Source: an uncultured Eubacteriales bacterium (GTDB taxonomy: Bacteria; Bacillota; Clostridia; Christensenellales; Aristaeellaceae). Taken from it: 63,187 nucleotides of DNA. Below the pieces are notes generated by a model that saw only the letters and a program-made list of their open reading frames with translations, had not been told where the DNA came from and ran no database searches. Position numbers and translations under genes: made by a program. The stretch covers positions 1 through 63,187 of the forward strand of contig CACYZW010000011.1 in assembly GCA_902778995.1 (NCBI GenBank), written 5' to 3'. Shown here piece after piece: positions 16,378-29,500 of the stretch; the stretch's first letter is position 1, and each line of letters opens with the position of its first letter.

Positions 16378-16866
16378 ATGACGGATAAAGAGCTTAGAAA
16401 GCTGCGGCGCGACGATCTGCTGCAAATTCTGATCGACCTGCAAAAGCAGATCGACGCATTGAAGGAAGAAGTACAGCAGGGCAAGGAAGCGCTGGCCAAT
16501 CGGGACATGGCGATTCGGGAATCGGGCACCCTGGCGGAGGCCGCGCTGAAGATGAACGGCGTGTTCGACGCGGCGCAGAGCGCGGCGGACGAATACATGC
16601 GGCAAATGCGCAAGCGGGCCGACGAGCTGGTGGCCGAAGCCGAACAGAAGACGGAGGAAGCCCAAAAACTGGCGGATACCGTGGTTCGCAACGCCCGTTC
16701 GGAGGCGGAGCAGATTCTGAAAAGGGCGAAGAGCGAAGCCGGAGCGATGTCGCTTCAACCGCAGGCCGAGACGCCCTCCCGACCGCAGGCGGGCGAGGAA
16801 GCTGACATGGACGATGCGGATGGCAAGCGCCGCCGCAGGCTTTTGTGGGGGAACAAGAGGACATGA
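16378..16866 (+). CDS. Coiled-coil protein of sortase/pilus loci (DivIVA-like heptads)
   Basis: A 162-residue soluble, highly charged protein. Residues 1-20 (MTDKELRKLRRDDLLQILI) form a short helical head; about 20-110 are predicted coiled coil with Ala/Glu/Lys heptads, and the end is disordered and basic (GKRRRRLLWGNKRT). Similar proteins are often found beside signal peptidase and sortase genes in clostridia, sometimes labelled DNA-repair protein without good cause. I recognise the neighbourhood but not a defined function. The heptads resemble DivIVA, so placing secretion at a membrane site is one possible role. The stop overlaps the next start (ATGA). Confidence 0.7.
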   Translation: MTDKELRKLRRDDLLQILIDLQKQIDALKEEVQQGKEALANRDMAIRESGTLAEAALKMNGVFDAAQSAADEYMRQMRKRADELVAEAEQKTEEAQKLADTVVRNARSEAEQILKRAKSEAGAMSLQPQAETPSRPQAGEEADMDDADGKRRRRLLWGNKRT

Positions 16867-17447
16867 AACGGGGCTTGACACAGGTTACCCTGACGGTTGA
16901 ACAGCTGCAGCGCGAGCTGCAGCGCGAGCGCCACAGGCGCAGCTATCGCAGTACGCTGCTCAGTACCGTCAGCGTGCTGGTGATCGTGGCGGCGGTGGCC
17001 GTGCTGGTGTCGATGCTGGCCCTGCCGGTGCTCCAGGTGGTGGGCGAATCGATGACGCCCTGCCTGCACCAGGGCGAGATCGTGGTCGCGCCAAAGGGTA
17101 CGTCGTTTCAGAAGGGCGACATCATCGCGTTTTACTTCAACAACAAGATCCTGGTAAAGCGGGTCATCGCCAACGCCGGCGAATGGGTGAACATCGACGC
17201 CGACGGAAACGTGTTCATCAACGACGTGCCGCTGGAGGAGCCCTACATCGAAGAGAAGGCTTTGGGCGATTGCAACATCGCGTTGCCCTACCAGGTGCCC
17301 GACGGAAAGATATTCGTCATGGGCGATCACCGAAGCACCAGCTCGGACAGCCGGAATACAGCCGTGGGTTGCGTGGCGCAGGAGCAAATCGTGGGTCGCG
17401 TAGTGCTGCGGGTATGGCCGATGGACAAAATCGGCGTCATAAGTTAG
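16863..17447 (+). CDS. lepB: Signal peptidase I (active-site intact)
   Basis: A 194-residue membrane protease that removes signal peptides outside the membrane. After a short coiled N-terminus there is one membrane segment (about 33-58). The Ser-Lys dyad is complete: Ser63 in GESMTP and Lys99 in LVKRVIA. The conserved box GDHRSTSSDSR is near 151-161. It is translationally coupled to the coiled-coil gene and lies 129 bp before the giant adhesin gene, so it probably serves the pilus and adhesin precursors of this island. The ATG at 16863 is favoured by the ATGA overlap and the AAGAGGA upstream. The symbol is generic. Confidence 0.9.
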   Translation: MKRGLTQVTLTVEQLQRELQRERHRRSYRSTLLSTVSVLVIVAAVAVLVSMLALPVLQVVGESMTPCLHQGEIVVAPKGTSFQKGDIIAFYFNNKILVKRVIANAGEWVNIDADGNVFINDVPLEEPYIEEKALGDCNIALPYQVPDGKIFVMGDHRSTSSDSRNTAVGCVAQEQIVGRVVLRVWPMDKIGVIS

Positions 17448-17576
17448 CGGTTATCCACAGAACAGAGCCAAAACAGACCGCGGTCCGTGGAAAACGAGGA
17501 TGGATTTGAGACTTTTATCGCATCCCGACGCATAGAAGCGGTGGCCGCGCACAAAAAAAGGAATGGGAGATAAAAA

Positions 17577-20500
17577 ATGGACAATAAGATTCATGAGTTA
17601 TCAACAAAGTATTCCAGAAAGCGCCTGCTCAAGAGGGCGGTTTCCCTTTTGTGCGTGGTGGTGCTGCTCTTTACCATGAACACGCTCAAGCGCAACGCGA
17701 ATACGCTGGAGCGCATACCGACATGCGGTCTGGCGGAGCACAGTCACAGCAGCGCGTGTTACAACAAAGCCGGCAAGCTGGTTTGCGGGATGCAGGAGCA
17801 TGTCCACACCGATGCCTGCTATCAGGAGGCCCCCAAAAAGAGGAAGGGGTCAAAGGGTGATCTGGACATCAACCTTGATGGCTATGACGATTCAAGCAAT
17901 TTGATCGAATCCGGCAAGGTGCAGAACCTGGATGTTTCCCTGGATCTGGATCAGGGCGGCCTGCTCGACTTTGTCCAGGATCCCAACAATGCCCGGAGCG
18001 CCGACGATAACAGCATGGAAGCGCTCAACGGCGACTTGCAGTTGGACACTTCGGATAATAAGGAAAAGGGTTCCGTGGCGAACAACGCCTCCAGCCAGGA
18101 GCAGGAGGTTACGCTGGAGTTTGCCGATGAGAAGGCATCGAGCAATGGTCGGTCTGCGGCAAATATGCAGCCCACCGTCGACCAGCCCGCTGCCGACCAG
18201 CCCGTCGCCGACCAGCCCGCTGCCGATCAGCCCGTCGCCGATCAGCCCGTCGCCGATCAGCCTGTCGCTGACCAGCCCGCTGCCGACCAGCCTGTTGCCG
18301 AGCAGCCCGCTGTTGACCAGCCCGTTGCCGATCAGCCCGTCGCCGACCAGCCGACTGACGACGCGCAGCAGCCCGTCGCTGACCAGCCGACTGACGACGC
18401 GCAGCAGCCCGTCGCCGACCAGCCCACTGACGACGCGCAGCAGCCCGTCGCTGACCAGCCGACTGACGACGCGCAGCAGCCCGTCGCCGACCAGCCGACT
18501 GACGACGCGCAGCAGCCCGTTGCTGACCAGCCGACTGACGACGCGCAGCAGCCCGCCGCCGACGTAGATCAGCCTTCTGTCGATCAGCCTGCTGCCGATG
18601 ACGGTGAGCAACAGCCCTCCGTCGACGCACAGCTTCCCATTGACGGCGACCAGCAGCTTCCCGGTGATGACCAGCAGGTGACTGTCGACGTCGGCACACA
18701 GCAGCTTGTCACTGACGAACAGAAGCCTGTCGCCGACATTGATCAGCCTTCTGTCGATCAGCCGACATCCGACGACGACGCGCAGCAGCCCGCCGCCGAC
18801 ATAGATCAGCCCGCTGCCGACCAGCCTGCCGACGACGACGCGCAGCAGCCCACCGACATAGAGCAGCCCGCTGTCGACCAGCCGACTTCCGACGACGACG
18901 CGCAGCAGCCCGCCGCCGACATAGATCAGCCTTCTGTCGATCAGCCGACATCCGACGACGAAGCGCAGCAGCCCGCCGCCGACATAGATCAGCCCGCTGC
19001 TGACCAACCTGCCGACGACGACGCGCAGCAGCCCACCGACATAGAGCAGCCTGTTGCTGACCAGCCGACTGACGACGACGCGCAGCAGCCCACTGACGAC
19101 GAGCAGCCCGCTGCCGACCAGCCTGCCGACGACGACGCGCAGCAGCCCACCGACATAGAGCAGCCCTCTGTCGATCAGCCTGCCGACGACGCGCAGCAGC
19201 CCGCCGCCGACATTGATCAGCCCGCTGCTGACCAGCCTGCCGACGACGCGCAGCAGCCTACCGATATTGAGCAGCCTGTTGCTGACCAGCCGACTTCTGA
19301 CGACGACGCGCAGCAGCCCACTGACGACGCGCAGCCCGCTGCCGACCAGCCTGCCGACGACGACGCGCAGCAGCCCACCGACGACGAGCAGCCCGCTGCT
19401 GACCAGCCTGCCGACGACGACGCGCAGCAGCCCACCGACGACGAGCAGCCCGCTGCTGACCAGCCTGCCGACGACGATGCGCAGCAGCCCACTGACGATG
19501 AGCAGCCCGCTGCTGACCAGCCTGCCGACGACGCGCAGCAGCCCACCGACGACGAGCAGCCCGCTGCCGACCAGCCTGCTGCCGACGACGCGCAGCAGCC
19601 CACCGACGACGAGCAGCCCGCTGCTGACCAGCCTGCCGACGACGACGCGCAGCAGCCCGCCGAGCGTCGCTATACCGCTACCGTCGATATGGCCGGGGTT
19701 GAGACCTATCCCATCTCCCTGCGCGCGGTGATCGCCAATGCGGTTCCCGCAGAGGAGACGAATATCGAATCCAACGATGCCGATGCCCAGGCCCCCGACG
19801 CCGAGGCGCAGTCCGCAGAGGAAGAAACGGTGCTGCCGATGGGCGAGTGGTCCGTTGAATTCGACCCCGATCTGTTTGAGATCGAAAATACGGAAGACGA
19901 CATACTGCTCATGCCCCTGGCGGATTTTGAGAGCACGGAAGTCGAACTGTATAACGGCAGCCGCTATGCGCTGACGCTGGTGAACTGCGTCCTCCAGCAG
20001 CCTCAGACAGAGGCTGAGCCGCAGGCCGAAATCGCCTACCCGGCGCAGCACTTCGAGGACAGCACCGATTATATCAGCGTCGTGGTGGACGCGCCCGTGG
20101 GTGCGCTCCCCGAGGGCACCGTCATGGTGCTCGCGGACGTGGTGGATCAGGGCACCATCGACAACATCGAACAGAGCGTTACCGAGGACTTTGTCGAGGT
20201 CAAGAGCGTCCACGCCGTGGACATTACCTTCCTATATAATAATGCAGAGATCGAGCCGAAGCAGCTCATCTCCGTGGTGATGCGCGAGCTGGAGGCCGAG
20301 GAATCCCACCCGCAGCAGGACACCGTGGTGGTGCACGTCGACAATGACGGCGCGGCTCAGGTGGTGGCAAGCGAAGCCACCACCGAGCCGGGCGCGCCCG
20401 AAGCCCAGCCCACGGCGCAGGCCTTTGAGGCGGACGCCTTTTCGGTCTACGCGCTGGTGAAAGTCGAAAAGATCGAGACCAAGTACATCGACGATGCCGG

Positions 20501-23500
20501 GGAGACCTGGAGCATCAAGCTGGCCTACACCAAGGAGGCCAGGATTCCCGAGGGGTCGACCCTGCAGGTGGCGGAGGTCAAGGACGAAGGCTACCTGACC
20601 GAGGCCGAGGCGGCCCTGGAGAGCGGCAAGCGCATCACCAAGGCCCGCTTTTTCGATATCAAGATCATGGACAAAGAGGGGCAGGAGGTTCAACCCCAGG
20701 ACAAGGTTCAGGTGATCGTCACCCTGGACGGCGACGAGGGTACCATTGAAGTCGGCCCAGAACAGACCGAAGTCGGCGACTCCGCAGTCTGCGCGATGCA
20801 CTTCGTGGAGCAGAACGACGAGGTCGTGAAGGTCGAAAAGAAGGAGGCCGAGGAGACGGACAGCGGCGTCCAGTTTGACGCGGAGGGCTTCTCCGTGTGG
20901 GGCGTCGTATATACGGTGGAATTTGAGGTCGAGGGCGACCAGGGCGAAATCACCCTGGACTTCACGGCCTTTGACGCGCTGACCCTGCCCGGGGCGGGCG
21001 ATATCTGCTACAATACCGAGGATTGCAGCATCCACGTGGCGCTGAGCCTGCTGTCCGGCATCGTCAGCAGCGAGGCCGAAGCCGGCTATGACATCGACGT
21101 CAACGCCGACCTGGTCAACAATTATGAATTCGACTTCGCCAAGGCCGAGATGGGCAAGGCCGACAGCGGCATCCGCTTTGAAGGCGGCGAGCTGGTGATC
21201 GAAGCCGACGGCTTTGTGGAGCTGACCGAGGGCGAGCGGCTGCTGCGCGTCCGTGCGACGGGCCTGACCGCCCTGAAGGAGGCGCAGCTGGAGACCGAGG
21301 GCGCGTCCATCGAGGTCGTCGAGGGCAACGTGCCCCTGGGCTCCGAGGCCTCTTTCACCGCCCACACGGAAGAGGAGACCGCCCAGCTGGTTGAAAATTA
21401 CATAAATAATAATGAAGAAAACGGCGACAGCGAAGTGGCCGGCTATTCTGCTGCCGATCTGAAGATCGTGCGCAACGAAGAGACCCTGCCCGTGGAGGGC
21501 CAGTTCAAGGTCACCGTCGATAAGGAAAGCCTCGTGCCCGTCGGCATGAAGCTGGACAAGCTGTACCACATCCACGACGGGGCAGTGGAACCGCTGGACG
21601 TCAACGAGACCGAAGCGGGACTTGAGTTCACCATGACCGGGTTCTCGGATATCGTGGCGAGCTATACCGTGGACCTTGAATACGAGGGTATCCAGTGGAG
21701 CCTCCCCGGCTTTGGAAGCTACAGCATCGCCTCCATCATGTCGCAGATTGGCGTGGAGGGAAGGGTTGACAGTGCCGATCTGCTGCTGCTTGAGGGCGAA
21801 GAGGTCGAGAACGCGCTGTACATGGAACAGGATCAGGATGGAACCTGGTACCTGTGCAGTTACGCGCCCTTTGACGAGGTCTACCGCCTGACGGTGGTCG
21901 TGGACGGGGCGACCTATATCCTGACCGTGACGGACGATGAGCAGGCCTGGAACGTCACCGTCAACCTGTTCGATTACGACGGCTCATCAGCTGCCACCAG
22001 TGCCGAGATGAGCGTGATCCAAAATAAGAAATATGGCGTTCTCGCCGTCGTTACAGACAAGACGACGGGTGAACTTGTGGGCTACAAAGCCAGTGGCTTT
22101 GCGGTTGATTCAAATCCGAGTTCTACCATCAGCGGCATCAGCGTGGGCCAGAACTATTTGAAGGTTCATGTTGAAGACAACAAGGTGGTTGAAGATTATC
22201 AATGGGCAAATTATGATTCGCAAACCCAGAATGTAAGCTTCCGCCTGTACGAAGGGAACATTGCACCCGATCAGTGGCAGTACCAGTCATACAGTACGAT
22301 AACCAGCCTGCCCGACTCCATGACCGGCTTCGAGTTCCTGGCGGAGCCTTATGGCAATAAAGTCAACGGAGACTCTGTGACCCTGAACCTCAAGCGCGCC
22401 TACGACAAGCGGTACAACATTCGCTTCAACATTGAGCCCGCCGATATGGGAATCAGTGCGGAAGACGAGTACTATGCCTTCGTCACTGTCGAGCATGCGA
22501 CTTCGGGCAATACCTACGGCTGGACCAAGATCACCATTCCGAAGGGCCAGTCTACGGTTGATTTCCCGATCACGACTTGGTACAACTGGAACGGAAACGA
22601 GCTGCCTAACGAGAAATTCACCGGCAACGAGCGGGTGACGGTGCAGCTCTACACCACCAACCAGAAGCCTGACGGCACGAAGGATGGCTTTGCCAACTTT
22701 AACAACATCAAGGACAGCCAGGTCAAGGTGCTGGTGGCGGAAGGCAGCTCCATCAACAGGTACAACCTCTACTACGGCACCCGCACCAGCGAGAATGTCG
22801 ACGCCAGTCATCTCACGAACTATTACGACAATCTGTACCTGCGCGCGCCCAACGGCAACATCTCCAAGGGCGACATCGACGCCCTGCTGGAGGATGCCAC
22901 GGACTTCGGCTACTACACCAACCGCTATGTGGGCCATTCCGGCGATATCGAGGCGACGATCGGCGCGGATTTCATGGATACCGATTTCCTGGCGGACTTC
23001 GGCTATTCCAGCGCAAACGTCAACGTCAACCGCCTGAAGGTTCTGAAGATTTACACGGACAACCAGGGCCGGCCGGTTCAGAAGCCCGTGGAGATCCGCC
23101 TGAAGCAGAACGGTGTCGTGGTGGCCACGAAGACTGGCACGACGAACGCGGAAGGCAAGCTGGAAGTGGAATTCGACGGCCTGAATTCCGGCGAGTACGA
23201 GATCGATGAGATCATCGACGGTAAGGTGGTTTCCGGCCAGGGCAGCGCCCAGGTCACCGGTGAAACCATCTACTACAACTTCAGCATCGACAAGGCTCAC
23301 TTTGCCAACAACAAGAACGTCAACTACTTCGGCACCATCGGTCCCAATCAGGATCTGGACAAGCTGAAGACCATGCTCCAGAAGGCCTCCCGTGTGGATG
23401 TGGTCATCCTCACGGATACCACGAAGGACAAGGCCAGGATCGACGCGGCAAAGGAGACCCAGACCACCGGCAAGCAGATCGACGTCCTCCTCAACGGCAC

Positions 23501-26500
23501 CGGGGGCTACAAGAAATACAACATCCCCAACGACATGCTCAGGCTGAAGCAGCTCTCCGACGACCTTGCCAGCGCCCAGAGCAGCAGCACCGTTCGCGTG
23601 GTAAATGCCAAGGCCTCAGAGATGTCGGAGAACGGCATGTACTTCGAGGACGACGGCCGCTACATCGTCATCAACATCGAGATGGATCAGGATACCTTCT
23701 GCCCGATGTGTTATCTTGACGGCCAGTTGCTGGATTGCGACTACGGCCAGAGCGGCAAGTCGAATTCCTCTCATGTGCTGTACAACCTGCGCCACAACGG
23801 CACCTATTACGACGGGGACGTCAACACCTCCAAGCTGGGCGCGGGTGTCATACTGGCTCCCGCCGCGAACGCGCATATCCTGGGCGGCCCCTTCGGCGGC
23901 ACGATCATCACGGATCGCGTGAACCGCGCCGGCAACGAGCTGCACTCCAACAACCCCAACCAGATCCAGACCCTGAACGCGACGATCCAGAATACCATCG
24001 GCAGCCCCACCACGGGCTCCCTGGAGCTGCGCAAGGAATTCTCGAATACCTCCATCAAGGACAAGGTGACCTACTTCACCTTCGAGGTGCAGCTGCACAA
24101 CGATGACATAACGAAGGTTCAGGACCAGTCCTTCCCGGCCTCCGGCCTGAAGAAGGGCGATTCCGTCACCTTTGATGCCGAGGGCAAGGCCCAGGTGCTG
24201 GTTCGCGCGGGCAACAGCGTGTCCATCGCCAACCTGCCTGCGGGTACCACCTTCACCGTGAAGGAGATTTCCACCCCGGAGACCGCCCACTTCACCCTGG
24301 ATCACTATGAGGTGAACGAGGAAAGGAGCGATACCGGCACCATCGTTGCCGGCGATACCCAGAAGGCGAAGGTTCTGAATACGGTCAAGACGGCTGACCT
24401 GACCATCGAGAAGGCGGTTGCCGGCACCACCGATGAGGATAAGGAATTCGAGTTTACCCTGGTACTGGAGAACAAGACCAGCGGCGAGGGTGAGACCGAA
24501 GTTTGGGAGGCCTATCCCGACACATTCAGCATTTCCATCGCCGGCGGTGAATATCATGAAGTGAGCGGACCCCAGACCTTCCGCCTGAAGGCCGGCCAGA
24601 AGGCCCAGCTTCAGGGCCTGAAGGACGACGGAGACATCATTCGCTACAGGGCCACCGAGACCGCGGTCTATATCAATGATGTGCGCTATGAAATCAACCC
24701 GGACAACCAGCCGGTGAAGGGTTATTCGAACAGCGATCTCGTTGTACAGAATGGCTGTACGGCCGGCGATCACGTGGTGTACGTCAATAAGTACAGCGCA
24801 GAGACCCGGGTCAAATTTGTGGCCCACAAGGTGATGCGGGGCAGCGATCTGGCGGAGAACGAATTCACCTTCGAACTGCGCGAGGGCAGCCCGACGGGTA
24901 CGGTAATCGGCACGGCCAAGCAAAATGCCGCCGACGGCACCGTCACCTTCGACGACATCGAATACCAGATCGAGCACCGGACCGGACAGGCGATCTCCGA
25001 CTGCATGGCTGGCGCGACCATCAAGGCGGACGGCACCCGTGAAAAGATATTCACCTACTATATCTGCGAGGTTGAAGATCCTGCAAAGACGGATGTGGCC
25101 TTTGCCGCGCCTGTCGAAGTGAAGGTAAAGGTCGTAGACGACGGCCTGGGCACCCTGCGCGTCTACGATATGGAAGGCAACCAGATCACCGAATACACCG
25201 AGGATGAGACGACGCACAGGCTCGTCCTTGGCAACCATACCTACACGCTGCCTGCGGCGAAGAACATCGTCAATACCCTCAAGACCCAGCAGACCCTGGA
25301 GGGCACCAAGACCCTGACGGGCCGCGACATGACCGAGGGCGAGAAGTTCTACTTCAACGTGACCGAGACGGTTCACAACCCCGAGACCGACGCGGACGAG
25401 GACGTGGTTGTCGCGACAGGCGAGGCCACGGGTGGCGCCGACGGCCAGGCCGTGAGCATCGCGTTCACGCCCATCGAGTATAAGTACAGCGGCGTGGCCA
25501 GCGATTATCCGCAGACCCACACCTATGCCATCGCCGAGGACAACAGCAAGCTGTCCTCCGACTTGAAGCAGAACAGCCAGGTCGTCTATGCCAGGGTTGT
25601 CGTGAGCTACGATGCGGCGGGACATGCGCTGAGTGCGGGTACCCCGGAATACAGCCTGGATGGCAGTGCGTGGAGCGGCAGCGCCGACCTCGTGAGCTTC
25701 ATCAACACGCAGGATACCATCGGCTTCACGGTGACCAAGGAATGGTATGTCGCCAGCGGCGATGCCGCTTATGCGCCCCGGACGATCACCTTCTCCGTGA
25801 AGCGGGAGGGCGAGGACTTCGACCTTACCAACGAAACCGTCGAGCAGACAAACCCCGGCGTGGGCAGCTTCACCAAGCTCGGCAACACCGTGACCCTGAA
25901 CGCCGGCGAATCCGGATGGCCGGTGGTGGCGATCAGGGATGTGCTCAAGGGCACTTATGTGGTCACTGAGACCGCATTCACCGGACAGGCGGATGGCACA
26001 ACCGTGGAAACCACGTACAGCCTGAACGCAGGGGCGTTCCAGGCCACTACGCCGGGCATCACGGCGGACAACGACGCCCTGGTGATCAAGAATACCGAGA
26101 CGGACCACGTTGAGAACCCCGCCGAGCTGACGCTGAAGAAGATTTGGGACAGTTCCGTGCCTGCAAATGAGAAAAAGACCGTGACCTATGAGCTGTACCG
26201 GGTTGAGACCAGCGCTTCCGGCAGCAGCGGCGGCGAGAACAGCTTTGTCGTAATGTTCTATGGGAACTGGGGATCGGAAATTGACAGGACCACGGTTCAC
26301 TATGACAATATCGGCGATTCTGTATCGGTCACGGTTACCAACCCCACAAAGGCATCGACGGGCTATACGGTGCAGAATAACGGGGAAATCACCGTGAGTA
26401 CAACTGGTGCGGTTGCCCAGGTGAACTTTATCGTTACTGACTATATCGCTCAGAATGGCCTGATCCTGTACGACTACACTGGAAACAGCGATCAGTTCAC

Positions 26501-29500
26501 CGGCGCGAGGATCGAGGCCGGCGGTTCGACCCCGCTGGTCGTCACACAGCTGACCGCGACGCCCACCGACCACGCCACCGTGATGGCCATGGGCGGCAAG
26601 AAGGTTCGCGAGGTCGAGCTGGACGCGGAGCATTGGGACACCGGCGTCACCTTCGAGGTCTCCAAGGGCACCGAAACCGTGGCCTACCAGTATTATGTGG
26701 TTGAGAAGGACGGCGACAGGACCCAGGCCCAGTATACCAAGACCGGCGACAGCGAGATCACCGTCACCAACTTCAAGGACGAGACGGTCTCTGTCAATGT
26801 GAAGAAGGCTTGGAATGGCGGCGACGGCGATGCCGCGACCCTCTATTTGCTGCGCTTCACGAAGGACAGCGACGTGACGCCTGAATCGTCCGATACACCA
26901 GAACCCGCCTCGACGGATGCTACTGAAAATGCCGTCCATGTGAAAGTGAATTGGGTGTTTGACAGCAGCATGAGCCAGGCTTCGGACTTCAAGGTCTTTA
27001 CACAGCAGTTCCCGTTCTCTGGCTCGATTACCTGGACGCCCGACAGCAACCAAAATTGGCATGAGAGCACCGCGTCAACGTCCTATGAATATAACTATAC
27101 CGGCGTTACAAGCGAAGGCGTCCAGAAGGATTACGCAGTCCAGTATGGCATCATACAGGCCTCTGGGAATCAGTGGGTGGACCGTGGCAATGAGTTCGAG
27201 ATGTCTGTGCAGACGACGAATTTCTCTGAAAAAGCGGGCAATTGTCCGTTGATCCGTGGCAATGCCAGTAAAACCCAGGAGATCACGATCACCGTCAGCT
27301 ATAAGAATGCCACGACGGAGCCTGGGGATGAACCGTCTACGGAACCTGATGATCCGATACCGTCTGGTGATACGGTCAGATTAACCATCCTGTATGGGAA
27401 CAATGGGACAGACAATATCCTTGTAGAAGATAGTGAGATTGCCAAGGGAAGTACTGTAACTATAAACGTCACATCTCATGATGGATTTAATGCAGGCAAG
27501 TATTGGGACCTGAATAGTGCTATACAGGGGTACGATAATGTATCTACTACCTTGGCTGCCCCGACAACATCTGTGATCAGAACAGATAATTATTGGGGAC
27601 AAGATCATCCCTTGACGCAGTATACATTCACTGCTGTAATAAACAGTGATACGGGCATAGGAATTAGCGTCATGGATAATAGCGGCATGTCGGATGCAGT
27701 ACAGGCTTCCTATACTGTAACTCCTCCGAGCACCGCAAGTCTCCATGGGAATCCTTCCGAATCCCCCTTCCAGCTCGTCTTCAATCCCTTCGTGGCTTAC
27801 GCGGACGAGTCGGGGATCATCTCGGGTGACGTGAGCGTCAGCGGTGTGGATTACTCCGCCCTCAACACGGAAGGCTACACGCTGGATACCTCCTTCGGCA
27901 AGGCGGTCACGCTGGCAAGCCCCATCTGGGAGTATACCTTTGACGGCCTGCCCAAGACCAGCGCCTCCGGCCAGCCCTACTACTATGCCATGGTCGAGGG
28001 CCCGGTCAGCGGCTATAACGTTGAGTATGACCACACGGGACCCGTTGCGGCCTCAACCCTCGCGAGCGACACGCTGGTCACCCTGAAGGCCACCAACACC
28101 CCGAAAACGGGCGACCTGTCCGTCACCAAGACGGTGGCTACCGGCTACACCGACAAGGCCTTCTCCTTTACCGTGACGCTGGGCGATACCTCTGTCAATG
28201 GCACCTACGGCGACATGACCTTTGCAAACGGCGTGGCGACCTTCATGCTGAAGCACAACCAGACCAAGACCGCCACGGGGCTGCCGGCTGATATCAGCTA
28301 CGAGGTGGTTGAGTCCAGCGCGGCGGGCTATACCGCCACCTACTCCGGCGCTACAGGCACAATCCCCGATGGAGCAGAGGCGTCCGCCACTGTCACCAAC
28401 AATTACTCCAGCAGCGGCTCCGTCCCCTTCAAGGCGAAGAAGACGTTGGAAGGCGGAGATCTCGCGGCGAATCAGTTCCGCTTCACGTTGGTGGAGTACA
28501 CGGACAATACCTTCCAGACCGTGAAGGACGGCGGCGTGAGCCAGTCCAAGGGCAACGCGATTGGCGGTGACATTGCCTTTGACGAGGTTGCGCTGGCCGA
28601 TACCGCCACCCGCTACTTCAAGATCAAGGAAACGGTGCCCACCGGCCAGAATGCCGACGGCACGATCATCTATGACACCCGCGAGACGAACGTCACCGTC
28701 ACTGTCAACGACGATGGCGAGGGCCACCTGATCGCTTCCAAGAGCCCGGCGGCGGATACTAACGGCTATGACGCCAGCTTCGTGAACACCAAGAAGGGCG
28801 CGCTGACCGTCACCAAGGCCGTGACGGTGAACAATCAGCAGGTGACGGACAACACCAAGCCCTCCCTGGCGGATGGCACCTATACCTTCACCGTCACCGG
28901 GCCGAGCAACTACAGCAATACCGGCTCCATCACGGTGACGAACGGCGTGGCCCAGTCCAGCATCGAGCTGACCGGCCTCACTCCCGGCGAATATATTGTC
29001 ACCGAGGATGCGGTGGACAACCATACCACTTTGACCGGCAGGAACGGTGACAGCACGGGCACTGACGGCGAACGGGGCATCAAGCTGAATGTTGCGGCGG
29101 GTGACCTGGCCTCGGCCAATGTCGCGGCCTTCACCAACAACGTGAATACCGGCGAAGCGACGGTTCCCGATTCCGTGACCGTCAACAAGCAGGATGACAA
29201 GGGTACAGCACTGCCCGGCGCGATGTTCACGCTGTATTCCACGAATACGGAGGGAACGCTGAGCGGGGAAGTTGCCACCTATGGCGGCAGCGACGTCAGC
29301 AGCTTCACCATCAACACCGGTGATTCCGCCCTGGCAAGCTACCTGCCCACTACCAACGGCGGTTCCGTGACCCTGTACCTGAAGGAGACCGAAGCGCCGT
29401 CGGGCTACCTGCTGAGCGATACGATCTACAACGTGGTCATCACCACATCGATCTCAGAGCTCACCTGGAATGAGGACTCCGGAAAGTACATCACCACCAC

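Noticed and set aside
18340-18560. CRISPR array, suggested by 36-bp repeats
   Set aside because: The repeats are direct, adjacent, in frame with the adhesin and have no unique spacers; no cas genes are present.
17892-20213. Long antisense frame (773 codons) opposite the DQP repeat region
   Set aside because: It arises from the repeat codons of the giant adhesin read in reverse, has a repetitive low-complexity product and no ribosome site.
23616-27062. 1148-codon antisense frame opposite the Cna_B array
   Set aside because: High GC and codon bias of the sense gene leave the opposite frame open; the product has no recognisable domain.
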